DNA from: Gnetum montanum
Lineage: Eukaryota; Streptophyta; Gnetopsida; Gnetales; Gnetaceae
Assembly (NCBI GenBank): GCA_015680685.1
Contig: MNCI01002763.1
Span: forward strand, 41,831 to 105,830
Direction of reading: 5' to 3'
DNA: 64,000 nucleotides
Positions 11,401-26,400 of the stretch are shown piece after piece. The position numbers and the translations under genes are program-made. Below the pieces are notes generated by a model. It had not been told where the DNA came from, did no database searches, and was given only the letters and a program-made list of their open reading frames with translations. Numbering within the stretch: the stretch's first letter is position 1; every line of letters begins with the position of its first letter.

Positions 11401-14400
11401 GCAACCCTGGCGCACCCCCTTCCCTCATCCTTTCCCCAGGGTGAGGTCTGGTCATCCTCTCTCTCTCTTTAAAGAGAAAACTGCTACTGCTAGGAGGTAG
11501 TGAAAGAGAGACGGGCACCTCCCCTTCTCTGATGAACCCTGGGGATGAGGTTCACCGACTGGGCGTACTCACCCGGTCATAATTTCTCCTTTCATTCTTT
11601 TAAATTCTTGCTGCAAGGAGGTAGAGAAAGAGAGAGTGAATGTCTATTTGTGTAATCTTTCCTTCAATTTTTTAATCAGCTTTTGAGGGAAGAGAGGGCA
11701 TTGGGTTGGCTATTCAATTTCTTTCATTCCTTTTCTTAGCAACAAAGGGACAGTGCGTGTAAGAAAGAGCAGTGCTGATTCAGTCCTTCTTGCTAGATTG
11801 GAGCTTGAAGATGATATTGTAGTTGGAGGCCACATTCATTGTATCAATATGATCATTCACCATCTTCTTTTAAGTTACTACATCTCGGAAAGGAGGCATT
11901 TACATAAATGTTCAAGCATTGTATTTGTATGTTAATTCATTGCCTTTCAATTGCAGTTTCTCGTTTCTGGAATGAAGTTCAGGAAGCCACTAGTTAGCAT
12001 TTTCTAAAGCAAATTATCGCAAGAATTAGCAGCAATTAGACAATCGATTGCTGAAACAAAATAATGAAGTATGAGAGCATTTCTAGGAAACATGATCTGT
12101 GAAGCGTGGAAGGAAAGAAATCATCAAACATTAAAAGGGATCAAAGGATAACCAAATAGTGTAATGCTTATAACTGAAATGCTCTCTGTGATGGGGATGA
12201 TTTTAATTTACGGATCCAGTGGGTTTACAAAATCGCTAAACCCAGTGAATACCACTTTAGCACTGATGGTAGCGGTGGGTGTGCATATTCGCATGACAAT
12301 AGCATCAGACCGCCCATCATGGACGCTGCAACGCCATCAGCATGTTGTTGAATCTAGTCTAACTGATGGCTTTCTCTACAACCTGCAGCAGAAGTTTGGC
12401 AACAGGCAGTTGCACAGCCTTGTTCCACAAGCACCTCCTCAGCTCCTCACAATGTCCATATACTACTCATGCACCACAAGTTAGCCACCACCAACGTTGC
12501 CAACTTCAACAGCACCATTGGTGCCACCTCCATCATTGCAACCACTGCAAGGGCCCTCTCAGCTCCTCATAGCATCCACATATCTACTCCTGCACCCCCA
12601 TTCAGCCACCACCAACATTGCCGACTTCAGCACCAACACCCTTAGGGCGGGGTGAGCACCTTTCTTTGTTTTTTTGAATCCGCTTCAGACAGAATGTAGA
12701 GGGCCGGGATTGGTTTATAACTTTGCCGCTGGATAGTAATGATGAGTTGCAGTACATAAAATGCATAACACAAAATGGTGGACATCTAATCTGCTTCATC
12801 CCGGAAGGTAATATAATGTTCACTAGGTGGTCAAAAGCCTTAGGCTCACATCCAATAAAGAGAGGGTGTCTGGATCCTGCTGTTACTTTGGTTGCACACA
12901 ATGATTAGAAGTCAAACCCTAGGAGAAATTTCCCTATTCGTTTTACCCTTGGAGATATCAAACACAGTTTTTTTCCTTTTAATTTAAATATCCTGCAGGC
13001 TGGTACATAAGGCAAAGTGCCAGAACACCAACATTATGTGTATGAAACTTTAAGCATCAAAACATCCCAGGAACGCGTTGTATTTCAATGCTCTAGACCT
13101 TATATGTTGTAGCATACATGATAGGATAAAAATACTAAATCTGTGTATCTGGTTCAACATCGAGCAATAGAAATTCATATTGTTTGAGCAAAAATTCAAA
13201 CCTGGCGAGTAAACATAATATCGTTCATAATTTTCAATGGTTCTGATAAAGCAGCCAAAGCGATAGGAACATGTAGATCGTTTGACATTCCAGATATAAA
13301 ATTGCTATGGATTCTCTGAACGCACTCTTGGATATTGCTTGGAAGGGGATAATCATTGCTGTTATTCATATACTCTGATACAGCTTCTTTGCAATCTTTT
13401 AGTGTCTGTAAAGAATGTATAGGCATGATAAATGACAAAATAAAAGAAGCTTTATTTAGAACTAGTAACATTGGGCTGTACAAGAACATCATTGACAAGT
13501 TAACGCATTACCTGGTAAATATAGAAAACGCGATCTGAAGCATGTTCTAACTGATCATTTGAAAAATTCAAATTAGATCGATAATGTGTTCCACTTAAAA
13601 ATAGTCGCACACATAACGGATGGTAACGTTCCAAAACCTGCAACAAAATTATAAACAATATTCAGTGCTTTGCAAAAAGAAAATTCAAATGGATTCAAGA
13701 GGCTAAACGATTTCTGACCTCACGAATTGTGAAAAAATTTCCTAAGGACTTCGACATTTTCTCAGAGTTAATAGTCACAAAGCCATTGTGTATCCAATAC
13801 CGAATACTGCTTCCTTTACAAGCAGCTGAACTCTGAGCTATTTCATTTTCATGATGAGGAAATACAAGATCAACTCCTCCACCATGAATGTCAAAAGAGC
13901 TGCCCAGATATGCAGCGCTCATAGCACTGCATTCAATATGCCAGCCTGGTCGACCACAACCCCATGGGCTCTCCCAGAAAGGTTCACCTGGTTTTGCACT
14001 CTAAAACCAATGCAAATTAAATAAAATATTTTAAACGTTCTAACTATCAAGGATTTGATGTAGTTCAGTTAAATGAGTCCTGCATCAACTCACTTTCCAT
14101 AATGCAAAGTCAGAAGGATTTTGCTTTTGCAAATTGACTGCAATTCGTTCCCCTGCTCTGTTGTCATCCAATGATCGACCAGAAAGTTTACCATAATTTG
14201 CACATTTATCAACAGCGAAGTAAACATCCCCGTTTTCAACCACATATCCAGACCCATTATTTATGATCTGCATTAACAGACATTTCGATACTTAAGAATA
14301 AAGACAAAATTGCTTCTGCCATTTTTTAAGTTGTTACATTCATCTATCTGTTTTCTTCTGGAAAGACGGTGAGACCTGATTGTTCTTCATTTTCTCTCAT

Positions 14401-17400
14401 TTCTTTCTACTAAAAAGAAAGTTGGATGTTAGACCATAGTCGGGAGATCAACTTGCACAATCATTAGTTTTGTAAATCAGTTGTGAAACCTAAGGGTTGT
14501 AGAGTGAAACATCATGACTAGTCACAAAGTATAGGTAGCATAATGAGAACAAATACTATACATACATACATATATACGTATATATACATATAAAAAACAC
14601 CTGTTAGAATAGGACAACCAACCACTAACAAATCCTTTGCCTACCTTAACAAGTTAATTCATATTAGGGGATTCATTGCTTTGTTGACTTCACTAAAGGT
14701 AGTTCCAACCAATAAATCTAACTGCAAACAATCAGTACGTAACTAAAAGGCCTAGTCAAACATCAAAAAGCTATGGAAGACATGCAACAAACTTTCATTC
14801 AAGAACAAGATATAATCTTTAAGTGAATGCATGAAGAGAGAAATGTTAGAGAAGCAAAAGATTCTAATGAAAAATAAGTAATAGTGATGAATCAGCACAA
14901 AAGTGAATTTGAAAAATTTCCCCTAGATACCATAAGGATGATAGCTGCAAAGCAAAAAGCTATGGTGGAACAACTAAAAGTTATGATGGCACAACAACAA
15001 ACTACAATATAATAGATTATAGATATGAAGCAATGGGTGAAAATCTCACCACCAAATCAAAGTAAGAAAATAGATCATATGATCGCAAGGCAGGAAACAA
15101 TTGTTGAAGCAATTCTACAACATGTTGAATCTTTATGCAAATTAGTTAAGGACAAAAAGAAAAAAGAAAGAAAGCTTTAAATCTTTGATTTGCTGGAATT
15201 CCAGAAACTCAAAACGAAAATCTAGTTAAAGTTGTTCACAATATCATGGAAGAGACAATGCATAGCTCAGTAATGCCTAAATTCATCTAGACTTATCACT
15301 GGATTCAAAAGTGACAAAACATGTCATATTATTGTAAAATTTAGCGACCTAACTGCTTGAGAAAAAGTTTGGCACAATCATAATAGCTTGAAAGGAGGAA
15401 AAAATTGTATAAATAAATACCTAACAAAAAAGAGCTTGTAAAGATAATGGAAGAATGGAAAAAAAAAAGTTAAAAGCAACATGGACAAAAGGTAAGCTGC
15501 TTTTTTGAATGCACAGTACATTGTGGTAATTAAAGATATAACTGCAATGCTATTTATTCTCTCTCTAATCTTTGAGAAATTAATTACAACTGAGGATGAA
15601 TATAGTATGATTTGAAACATCTTGAAAAGAAATAATATGCAAGCTATGGATCATACAAGGACATAACATTTTTTAAAAAATGCTTCAACACAATGTGTTG
15701 TAGATTTTTGAATATAGATAGTGGCATTTCCACTTGCTACCTGCACTGTACAGCATTGGTTTTTTTGTTAATTTTGATGTTTCTTAAGTTGTTGAAACTT
15801 GGGATGGGGTGGGCTTTGAAAATTTTGATGTGCCTAATTTTATTAGAATAAAAGTAACAAGTCTTATATCTAATAAACAAGAAACCCCATTAGGAAATTT
15901 CTCTTGTTGTCGTCATCATACTCCTCTTAGCCTTGCACCAACATAAGAGATTTAACTTTTATCTTTAAAAAAGAATTCAAAAAGTAATCAAGGTGGAAAG
16001 GATTGATTGGAACAAGTAATATATTTGGCTTTAGATTATCCAACATAAGTGCTATGTATTTTTTTTTTTTTTTTATGTAACTTTCATCCACAAAATGCAA
16101 CATATTATAAAAAGGCCAAATTTATCAGGAAAATATCCTTTTCAATCTTTAGAAAAGAATATAGTAGAACTTACATTGAAAGGAAAATTCTATGGAGACT
16201 TCAATGCAAGGATTAGCTCTAAACAACTTGACATTTCAAAGTGGTAAAATAATTAACAATGGCTATATATGAAAATTTATGGTCAAATTAGAAAGGGATA
16301 GGAAAGAACATTGCAAAATACCAAAATAAATCAAACACGAAAAAATTAGTTAAAATGGGAACAAGGCCTTAACCTTATCATTTTAAACAAGATTCAAACA
16401 TTTCTTCAAGATCAAGATTCACTTTTGAAAGAAGAAGGAAGATGTTTTTGTATAGATCTACTATTAACCATGCCTCGAAAGGTGTTAGAAGTCATTGACT
16501 TGACTTTCATGTTGGTGACAAATTAATAGTCTCGCCACCATTATAAACAATTTTCTATCAAAGGAATATACTATGACAATATGCAACACACAAGATAAGG
16601 TGTATTACAACTAAAGATACATAACCTTTTCAACAAGAGTTAGAAGATTGGTTGAAATTTTTTTTAGAAAAAAAAAATATAAAGTTAGTTTATAAAAGAT
16701 ATTCCTAGAAGTTGTTGAAGTGGCACTATCAATAAAAAATTTATAGGTAAAAAGAAATGGTTTGATGAACATTGTTTACAAACAAGGTTAGCCATAAAAG
16801 ATTTTGGTAATAATGAAGCTTTAACCAAAGAATACATCATATTGATTTGCTAAAATAAGAAAAAGTTTATAAAAGAATATCAAGAATATAATGCAAATGA
16901 TAAAGCAAGATACATGAATATTTTGGAAACTTTTTAGAAGTAAAATTGTTCCCAAATAATGATACCCTATTTTCAAAGACTTAAAAGTTTATCACTCAGA
17001 GGCTCAATGCTTGTCCCACCAAGCAGGATCCTAGGAGGACTAGTAGATGAGTGAAAGTCAAACATCTTTTCAAGTGGCTATGCCTAGGCTTGAACCCAAG
17101 CCTTACAACCTAAGAAACAAGCACCTTACCATAATTCCAAATGCACTAGTGGTATTAGTAGAAGGATTTTGGATTTGATATCATGTTATGTGGTTTTTTG
17201 ATGTTCCCTCATGTATAGAAATTAAAGTATTCTACAAAAAATCTATTCCCTCATGAAGTATATCACATAACCAATTATATGAACCCATGCATTTTATAAT
17301 TTATGATAAAGTAATAGAGGGAATTAAAAAATTAGCTTCTAGAAAAGATGTAGATGCAAAAGGATTAGATGCTAAATTATTCAAATGTTGAGGAGAAAGT

Positions 17401-20400
17401 TTGAACAAAGCATTAGAAAATGCTTAATAAACAACTTCAAAATGGTTCTGACAAACAGTAGATGATTAGTAGCATGATTACACTTTTTAAAAAAGACAAG
17501 ACAACTTTAAATAATTATATATTGAACACATCTAACATAGTCAGGATTTATTGTTACTAATGTATTTTGTACACACTATTTGTCTAACAAAACCTTTGGG
17601 TCCATATAGATGTAATTAAATTTCAGTTTTAGTTTTGGTTTACATATTGATCATGATCAATAACATTTTTGCATATTTGCTAGTTACCATTGTGGGAAAA
17701 AATTAGGATGTTAAGCAAAAGAAAATAATTTCTCACCAGCAAGATTTGGAAGAAAGAAGTTTACAATAGACCATCAGCTTACTCTTGTATACTGCATTGA
17801 ACAAACAAAGGGAAAACAAGGGAAGACATTTAATTGCTTTGTTGCATTTCTATGGTATTTGATTCAATTATGAGTTAAAAATTATGCAAAAGGCTTATGT
17901 GACATAAGGTCAATTCTAGTTTACTCGATGTGATTCAAAAATTATATAGAAAAAACAATTACTGAACTAAGAATAGAAAAACTACAAAACTTTGTCAATT
18001 TTACAGCAATATAGGAGTAAAGTAAGGTTGTCCCTTTTCACCAATATTGTTTAGCATTTTTATATATGAACTAGATGAACGGATTAAATAAGTACCTACA
18101 AATTATGATATTAAAGTGGATCAATCATGGATAGGACTTTTAATCTTTACAAATGATGTAGCATTATTTGCAAATTTAGAAACAAGGTTAAAAGTAATAT
18201 TGTACCAATTAGAAAATTTTTGTTAGTATATCAGGATAAAGGTTGACGTTGACAAAATAAAAGTATTAATCTATGGAACTAATAAGAGAAGTTATAAATT
18301 CTAAATAAATAATAGAAATCTTGGAATTATAGATACATATAAATATTTAGGACAAGAATGATCTCAAAATTATAAATGAAAGTATAGTACATCACAATGA
18401 GTTGCAAATAACTAGAAAACTTATTACACAATGAAGAAAAAGATGTATCAATCACAATACTGGAACTTCAAAATTTGAAAAGATCTATTTCAAACAATTA
18501 TACAATCTTCTGTACTCTATGGATGCAAAGTTTAGGGTCTATATGCAAGATTTTTATTCAAAGCTAATATGCAGTCAATGAAAGTTAAAGCAATATATCA
18601 ATTTTTAACATTCTACGTGAATAATAAACATAGCAATAAGATGTTATGAGAGATCATCCAAAAATCTTAGTAGCTAAGATGGTATCACAAAGGAAAACTA
18701 TGGCTACAAAAATAGGGTATTGAAAATTCAGGTGTAATAATAAATTCAGAATAGGCTGACAAATTGTTAGAGAGAATGTTTTGGACAGATGGCAAAATGA
18801 AGTACAAAACCAAATAATGCTTAATTTTATTGGAAAAACATTAGATGTGACATCCATAGTAAAGTAGAATATCCACATGCAACTATTCCTATATCCATGT
18901 GAATGCTAATTAGTAGGGTAACAATGAGGCCGTGTTACCTTTGAGTTGAAGCTAGAAAATAGAATATTGTGTAATAAACAGTAGAAGATAAGCAACATAT
19001 ATTATTAGAATGTTGTAAAACAGATTTCTCTAGAAGAACATGGAAAATTTCAAATGAAACTTTGTATAAATTATTTAAGCTAGTAGTTCTAGTTCTAGGT
19101 CATTGTGTAGGAGGCCTGAACTAATTTGTTTGACAAACCCTTAAGGTCTCTACAGAAATAACCAAACTTCAGTCTCTCTCTCTCTCTCTACATACACACA
19201 CATTCACAAGAAACAACATCCATTGATAATGTATGGTGATCTCTCTAAACGAGCACAAGCTTATTGAAAAATCTCTCTTGTTAAGAAGACCACCTGGTCA
19301 GGAAGCTTATCCAGATTTTGTGTTCTATTTGCATTCTGGTCTTCTGAAACAAGCAATTAAATAAAATTCTATTCTCAGATGGATGAAAGGAGTGCTACTG
19401 CTCTACCAATACTTGAAAACTATATATATATATATATTGTATGTATGTATGTATGATCATTACCCATAGGCTTAATGCTCATCTTGTTAAGGAGGGGTCC
19501 TAGGAGAGCAGTGAATGAGTGAAAGCTTAACCTATTTCGAGTGGCCACACCCAGGCTCAAACCCAAATCTCGTGACTTGAGAAACAAGCATCCTTACCAT
19601 GACTCCAAGTGATAGTGCTACATATATATAATGAGAGAGAGGGAGAAAGCCTTGTTGCTTCATCCCATCCATTTTCTGACTTAAGAGAGGTGCTTTTAAA
19701 AAGTTTTTGCTGGGTTTGGAAATTAGAGCTTGGAGACTGTTGAAATTCAAGAGTCAGATTCATCGTTTCCTTGGGTTCATTCATCCTCTCCATTCAAATT
19801 ACTACAGATAAGAATTATGGACATAAAATAAACCAGGTAAAACAACTTCATAGTTTTGTATATTACTTCGAGTATTGAAACAGAAATATCTGTGGAGATT
19901 ACAGGACCCTAGGAATCTACTGGACAGAACTCATTTTCAGGATTTTTTTAAACAATTCCTACAATCTAAATATAACCTGTTGGGAATTGAACAAAAATCT
20001 TGCAAAATATCAGTCATGTGTCTTCCCATCAAACTAGACCTCATAAAATATTGGAAATTACAAGTCTTATGGTTTTCGAAATCAAAAATTTGATTGGTAT
20101 TCAATAACAAATTTAAAGAACTACAAAGGGGTTGTAAGGATGCTTATGAAGGCAGAAAAAAGCCATCAATACCTAGGCTTTGATTTGTTACCTCTATTAC
20201 ACCATTTTGTTGTGGGCATCTGATACCCCTTCGGAAATCTCTTAAATTCCATTGTTCATTCTTAGAGTCCTAATCTTCTTCTTTTTCATTGTTTCTTTTG
20301 ATTTTTTTTATTTTTTATTTGGGTCTAGAATTCTGACACTCCAAAAAAAATTAAAATTTATTATAATATCAGCTTTTTAAGATACACCCTGGAAACTGGT

Positions 20401-23400
20401 GGAAAATTTTTTTCTGGCTTCCCCTTCAACTAAAAGACATGAGAATAATACATGCTTAAACCATGATGGAAATGTAAGTCTATAATGTTATGATAAAGTT
20501 TTGTAATCCTGTTCTGACATGTTTTACTTGTTGGCATCTTCCTGATTTCTATTGTCGTAATAAATTTCCAACCCAATGATTTCATGTAGGCAAGACGTCA
20601 TTACAAGTTGACAAAAGTAGTCAGCCAACATGTTACTTGTGCAGCAATTACAAGCTGACCATTTAAACATTGGCCAGCGGCCATAATAAAAATTGTACCC
20701 AGCCATTCAAATCTAGCCTGCATGAATAGCTAACAAAAGAGGGGTAATTTCAGAAATATCATCAAGCTGTTTGGACATCTGTGCACAAGATGACTTAATG
20801 GTCAAAATATCATTTTGAATGGCCCAGTGCTTGCTCCCTATCAAACACAGGACTCCAAGGAACCTGGTAAAATAGCTTCTATTTACCAAGCAAGCAAGCT
20901 AATGTTAATGCCTATTATGTGCGCCCTGACCTTTTATAAGAAATAGTAAATGCTGGAACCTTATAGTTGACAGTGTTTATAGTAGCGGCACAGCAGAACA
21001 ATATTTAAATTGCTCATCAAAATACAAGCATATACAAATTATTTGCAGTTCCAGTATGGTATTAAAAATATTGAAACAATGGTAAATGAAGACATAATAT
21101 AAAATAAAGAGTACCATTTACAACTGCAGATAATTATAGCATAAGACCAAACATCTTGCAACGGGGGAAAAAAAGCAAGCTATGTGTGTTACAGTCTTGT
21201 CACCAAGTGAAAAAAGTTAATACAATGCAATATCCTTCAATAACACTAGGTTTATGCCTTTGAAGTCGAGAAAGCTCTCATGAAGATCAAGAATAATAAA
21301 ACACCAAGGCCAGATGTTATTACTATAGAGGTTTGGAAGTCTATGGAAGATAAAGGGATCACTTGGTTGACAAATTTAGTCAACAAGATCCAGGAGGATG
21401 AGAAAATGCCAAATACTTAAAGGAGAAGCACTATAGTACCTATCTACAAGAAAAAGGGAGACATTTAAAACTACGATAACTATAGAGAAATTAAAGTTAT
21501 GAGTCATGCCATGAAGTTATGAGAAAGAGCTCTAGAACAATATTTAAGGTAAGAATCAATAGTTCTGAGAATCAATTTGGCTTCATGTCAGGAAGATCAA
21601 CTATGGAAGTCATTTTCTTGCTAAGACAACTTATGAAGAAATTTAAATGTAAAAAGAAGAATCTGCATATCATCTTCATCAATTTAGAAAAAACTTATGA
21701 TAATCTCTTGAAAGATTATTTAGTGGACTTTAACAAGGAAAGATATACCCTTTAGACATGTCAAGGATTTTCAAGACATCTATGATGGAACAAAAACTAG
21801 AGCCTACATTCTCTATATAGAAACCACAGACTTATGAAGTTAGGGTTACACTAAGGAACTACTCTAAGCCATTAATTTATTTGTCATTATTGTGGACAAG
21901 TTAACTAAAGAAATACAAGATATTATGTTGGTAGATCATCTATCAAGCCCTTGCTCCAAAAATGAAGACTTGCAGAAAAATCCAAAAATCAAAAGAGTTA
22001 AAGATTAGTATCAGTAAAACAAAATATATGAAGCGTATTTTTAATGAAAAAATAAGTAATGAAGATATGAAAATTAAAATTCAAAACCACGGAGTTACAC
22101 AAAGCAAGCAATTTAGATACTTTAGGATCTCTTGTACAAATGGAGGTTGAGATCAACAATGATCTCACAAACAAAATCAAAGTAGAAAGGATAAAATGGT
22201 GAGAGGCAAGTAGTGTGCTTTGTGAGAAACAAGTTTGTGCTAGACTAAAAGGAAAGTTCTACAAAACTGTTATTAGACCTACGATCTTATATGGTCTAAA
22301 ATGTTGGCCAATCAACAAAAGCCAACTACAGCATGTGCATTTGATAAAGATGTGAATGCTCAAATGAAAGTTTGGCATCACTAGAAAAGATAGAATCAAC
22401 AATTCTTTTATCAGGGGAATTTCAAGGGTAGCACCTGTGAATAAAAAGATTAAGAATGGATATCTTGGATGGTTTGATCATGTGCAGAAAAGACCAGAGA
22501 GTGGACCTGTTAGAAGAGATTACTCAAATGAAATAGACAGAAAATAGCAAAGAGGTAGACCAAATTATACTTAGCTTGCAAGAATAAGATATCCAAGATT
22601 TAGAAATCAATGTTAATGTATACAACCAACTCCATGTAGTTGGGATAATGCTGGAATAATGATAAGGATGATGAGTATCCGTTATCACCAAATAGATGAA
22701 AAATCAAAGAATGTCAAATTTGAAGGAAAAAACATGGGAAGAAAAATTAATATCTAGAACAAGCTCTTCTTTTAAGTTGTAGACTTCTCCGCTATTCTTG
22801 CTATCACAGCTGATAGCATGTACCAGTAGATGCATGCATAAATCCATATAGATATATTATGTTAATCAGCTAATGCAAATACGTTCATTTAATTATCTTT
22901 TTGCCTGTTCAAGAAAAAAAATAGAAAATGTATTAAAAGCTAGCCTTGCTCCAGGGCGAATTTTACTCATACCTGCTGAATCATTTCAATGATCTGACTA
23001 ATGTGATCAGTGACATGAGGTTGTACAGTTGGAGGGAGACAATTTAGCTCAGCCATGTCAATTTTGAATTCTTCACAATATCTCCTGCTCAAACTTAACG
23101 GATTTTCTCCAAGTTCATTTGCTCTTGCTATTATCTGTAACATGACAAATACTTCGCAAGTAAGGTGACTCAAAATTTTTCCTATTGAAAATGAACATTC
23201 AATTTATCTCTGAAAAAATGTAGAATCTGCATCTGGAATATAAAATAAGAAATATCTGTTTGTTAGTAAATATCAAGAACTTTACATATTCAAGGCAATC
23301 ATGTCCTATTGAAAATGAACATTCAACTATCTCTGAAAAAATGTGGAATCTTCACATGGAATATAATATAAGAAATATCAAGAGCTCTACGTATTTAGCA

Positions 23401-26400
23401 CAATCACGTCCATAACATGCTAGTACCTCAGCTTTATCTTCATTTATTCATTTCAATGGGTTAGCTTAGTGGAAAGAGACTCAGCATGGAAACACCAAGT
23501 CACAGGTTTGATTCCAGTGGGCAACACTAAGTTATGGAATTGAAGAAATTCTTAAATTGCTCTATCCATTTGGAGGCTCTAAAAGTGTATGTCAATGGCA
23601 TGGAAAGAAAGATTCAAAATTACTTATGTATCATATTATTTTAGAAATGTGATTTTTGCCTTCGTTATCAACATAAAACCCTAGTTCTAAGTAGGAGAGT
23701 ACCATGATTTGAACTAAAAACCTCCAAGTTGGTGCTATGCATCATAATTGCATCCTAGATGAACAAGATCATCATCATAATCCTAGCCTTTTCCCAACAA
23801 AATAGGGTCGGCTGCATGAGTTCTTTTTCACCATTGACATTTATGAAAAGCTAGATATTGGTTATTTGCAATTTCTTCAGATCATGTTTGATCGTATTTT
23901 CTCATGTCTTTTTTGGTTTTCCTTTCAATGGCTTTTCTAGAACAATGATGGAGCAACCTTTTTTTATAGGCCTGTTGTCTAATCTCCTTTGCATATGCTC
24001 AAACGATCTAAGCCATCATTTTTGTAACTTATCTAAAATAAAAGCTACTCAAAGTCTTCCTCTAATGGATGTATTATGTAGTTTACCTTTTCTAGTAATA
24101 TTCAACATCCATCTACGCATTCTCACTTCTACCACATTGATTTGTTGTTCATGACTCGTTTGTACTGCCAAACATTCAACACCATATAAGATAGCAAGCC
24201 TTATTGTTGCCCTGTAGAATTTTTCCTTTAGTTTTATTAGTATTCTTTTATAACATAGAACACCACTAGCCTATCTTCATTTTGACCATCCTACCTCTAT
24301 TCTATTTCTTATATTTTTATCAATTTCGCCATCTAATTGGAGCACTAATCTTAGGTAGTAGAATTGTTTGTAGTGAGAAACTTCTTGACCTTGAATTGTC
24401 ACTTCTATTTCACCACTATTTATGTTATTGAAATTGCATATATTTTGTCTTACTACTGCTAATTTTTAAGCTTTTTGATTCTAAAGCATGTCTCCACTTC
24501 TCCATTTTAGAAGCAATATTTTCTAGGACTGTATCCACCAACACAATATCATATGCAAATAGCATACACCAAGGGATTTCATCTAGCATTTCCTTTGTTA
24601 ATTTAGTATGGACTAAGCGTAGACCCTTGATGTAGACCTACTATGACTGAAAAATTAGATGTTATTCCACAAGTTGTAATAATTTTCATGGTAGCTCCTT
24701 CATACATGTCCTGAATTACTCTAATATAATTTATCAATGATGTTTTTCCTTTGCAAGGTCCACCAAATAATATATCTAGGTACTCTATCATAAGCTTTTT
24801 CCAAGTCAAAAAAGATCATATGCAGATTTTTTCTATGTTTTTTGAATTTCTCCAACAATTGTCAAATCAAGAAAATAGCTTTTGTAGTAGATCTCTTTGG
24901 CAAAAATCCAAATTGATTTTCTGATATTATTGATTCCAGTCTGAAATCATGCTCTATGACTCTCTCCCAAAGCTTAATAGTATGGTTCATTAGCTTGATC
25001 CCTCTATAGTTTGCACAATTTTGCCCATCTCCTTTATTTTTGTAAATGGGAACAACAATGTTTTTCTCCAATTGTTGGGCATTTCTCCATCCTTCAGAAT
25101 TTTATTAAATAATTGTGTTAGCCAAGAAACTACTATATCTCTAAGTGCTTTTTAAGATTTTATAGGAATCTTATCTAGTCCAATACCTTTTCCATTTTTC
25201 ACCTTTAATAAAGTTGTCTTCACCTCTGATAAAGTTGTCTTCACCTCAGCAAAGGAAATTTCATTAACCAAACTAAAATTTGGTTCTTCTTAGATATCTT
25301 CTTTTAGAAACTTTTCATCTAACAATTCTTAAAAATAATTGTTCTTCTTATCCAAAATTTCATTGTCTTTTACCAAAATTCTTTAATTTGCATCCTTGAT
25401 GCATTTAACATGATGCCTTATGTTTGGCTTTAGTTACTGCTACTACTACTGTTGCATCCCTTTTTTGTCATTTCATTTATCAACCTATTTTCTTAGTTCC
25501 TGCTTTACTGCTACTCCTTAAAGCATTTTTTCTTGTTTTGGGTAGCATGCTGCACTTTATCACTCCACCACTATGCCTCCTTTGGGATGTATTTTTCCCC
25601 TTTTGTTTCACCCCAATTTTTCTTTTCAATTTTTTAAATGCAACTTTCCATTTGACCCCAAATTAAATTTGTTGAGCAATCCCAATTCCAAGTGCCTTGT
25701 TGAAATAATTGTTCTCTAGATAAGGTTATGTTTTCTTCTTTCAAATTCCACCATTTTATGCATTTAGTCCCTTTTCTCATGCTACCTTTGAAGCTCTGTG
25801 TAGCTAACTCCATAACCGTTAGTTAATGCTCAATTGTAAGGCACTCTCTAAGTATGACCTTGCACTCTTTGCACATGGCCCGATCTCTATTGTGCAACTA
25901 GAAATAATCATTTTGTGTTTTATCCATACCACTATTATATATAATTAAATGTTCTATCCTCTTCTAAAAATAAGTATGTGCAATTACAAGGTCAAATGCA
26001 CTTGCAAATTGCAATAGTGAATCTCTTGTATCATTGTGGTCTCCAAATTCATGTCCTCCATAAATCCTATCATATCCCATTTTCATAAATCCAATATGAC
26101 CACTAAATCCCATTATGCTTTCTTGCTAAGGAATTTCCTAAAGCACCTGATCTGTAGAATCCTAAAAATCTTACTTGATGGAGTTTTCTAGGCCAATTTG
26201 TGAAGCATATATGCTTAATGGACTTTTCTCGGCAAATTTGTAAAACATATATGTTGATGATGTCATCATATCAATTTCCTCTTGTATCAAATAGATGAAC
26301 ATATAGGTTTAATTTTGATCTATCAATAACAACCGCTTCTCTTTAGAACTGTGCAATAAATAACTCCTGATTTGCATAAAACTTTTGAACAAGGCACAAT

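Noticed and set aside
12602-12901. 99-codon minus-strand frame
   Set aside because: Overlaps the coding-like plus-strand remnant and shows no known motif; direction of the original gene is unclear, so no separate gene was called.
13406-13538. 60-codon plus-strand frame across exon 6/intron 6
   Set aside because: It is antisense to a tiny CysRS intron and flanking exons.
15378-15620. 80-codon minus-strand hydrophobic frame
   Set aside because: It is antisense to the decayed LINE ORF1 region and reflects A-rich LINE sequence.
23458-23530. Possible functional tRNA gene
   Set aside because: A and B boxes are present, but no convincing acceptor stem or anticodon loop could be drawn; a SINE head fits better.
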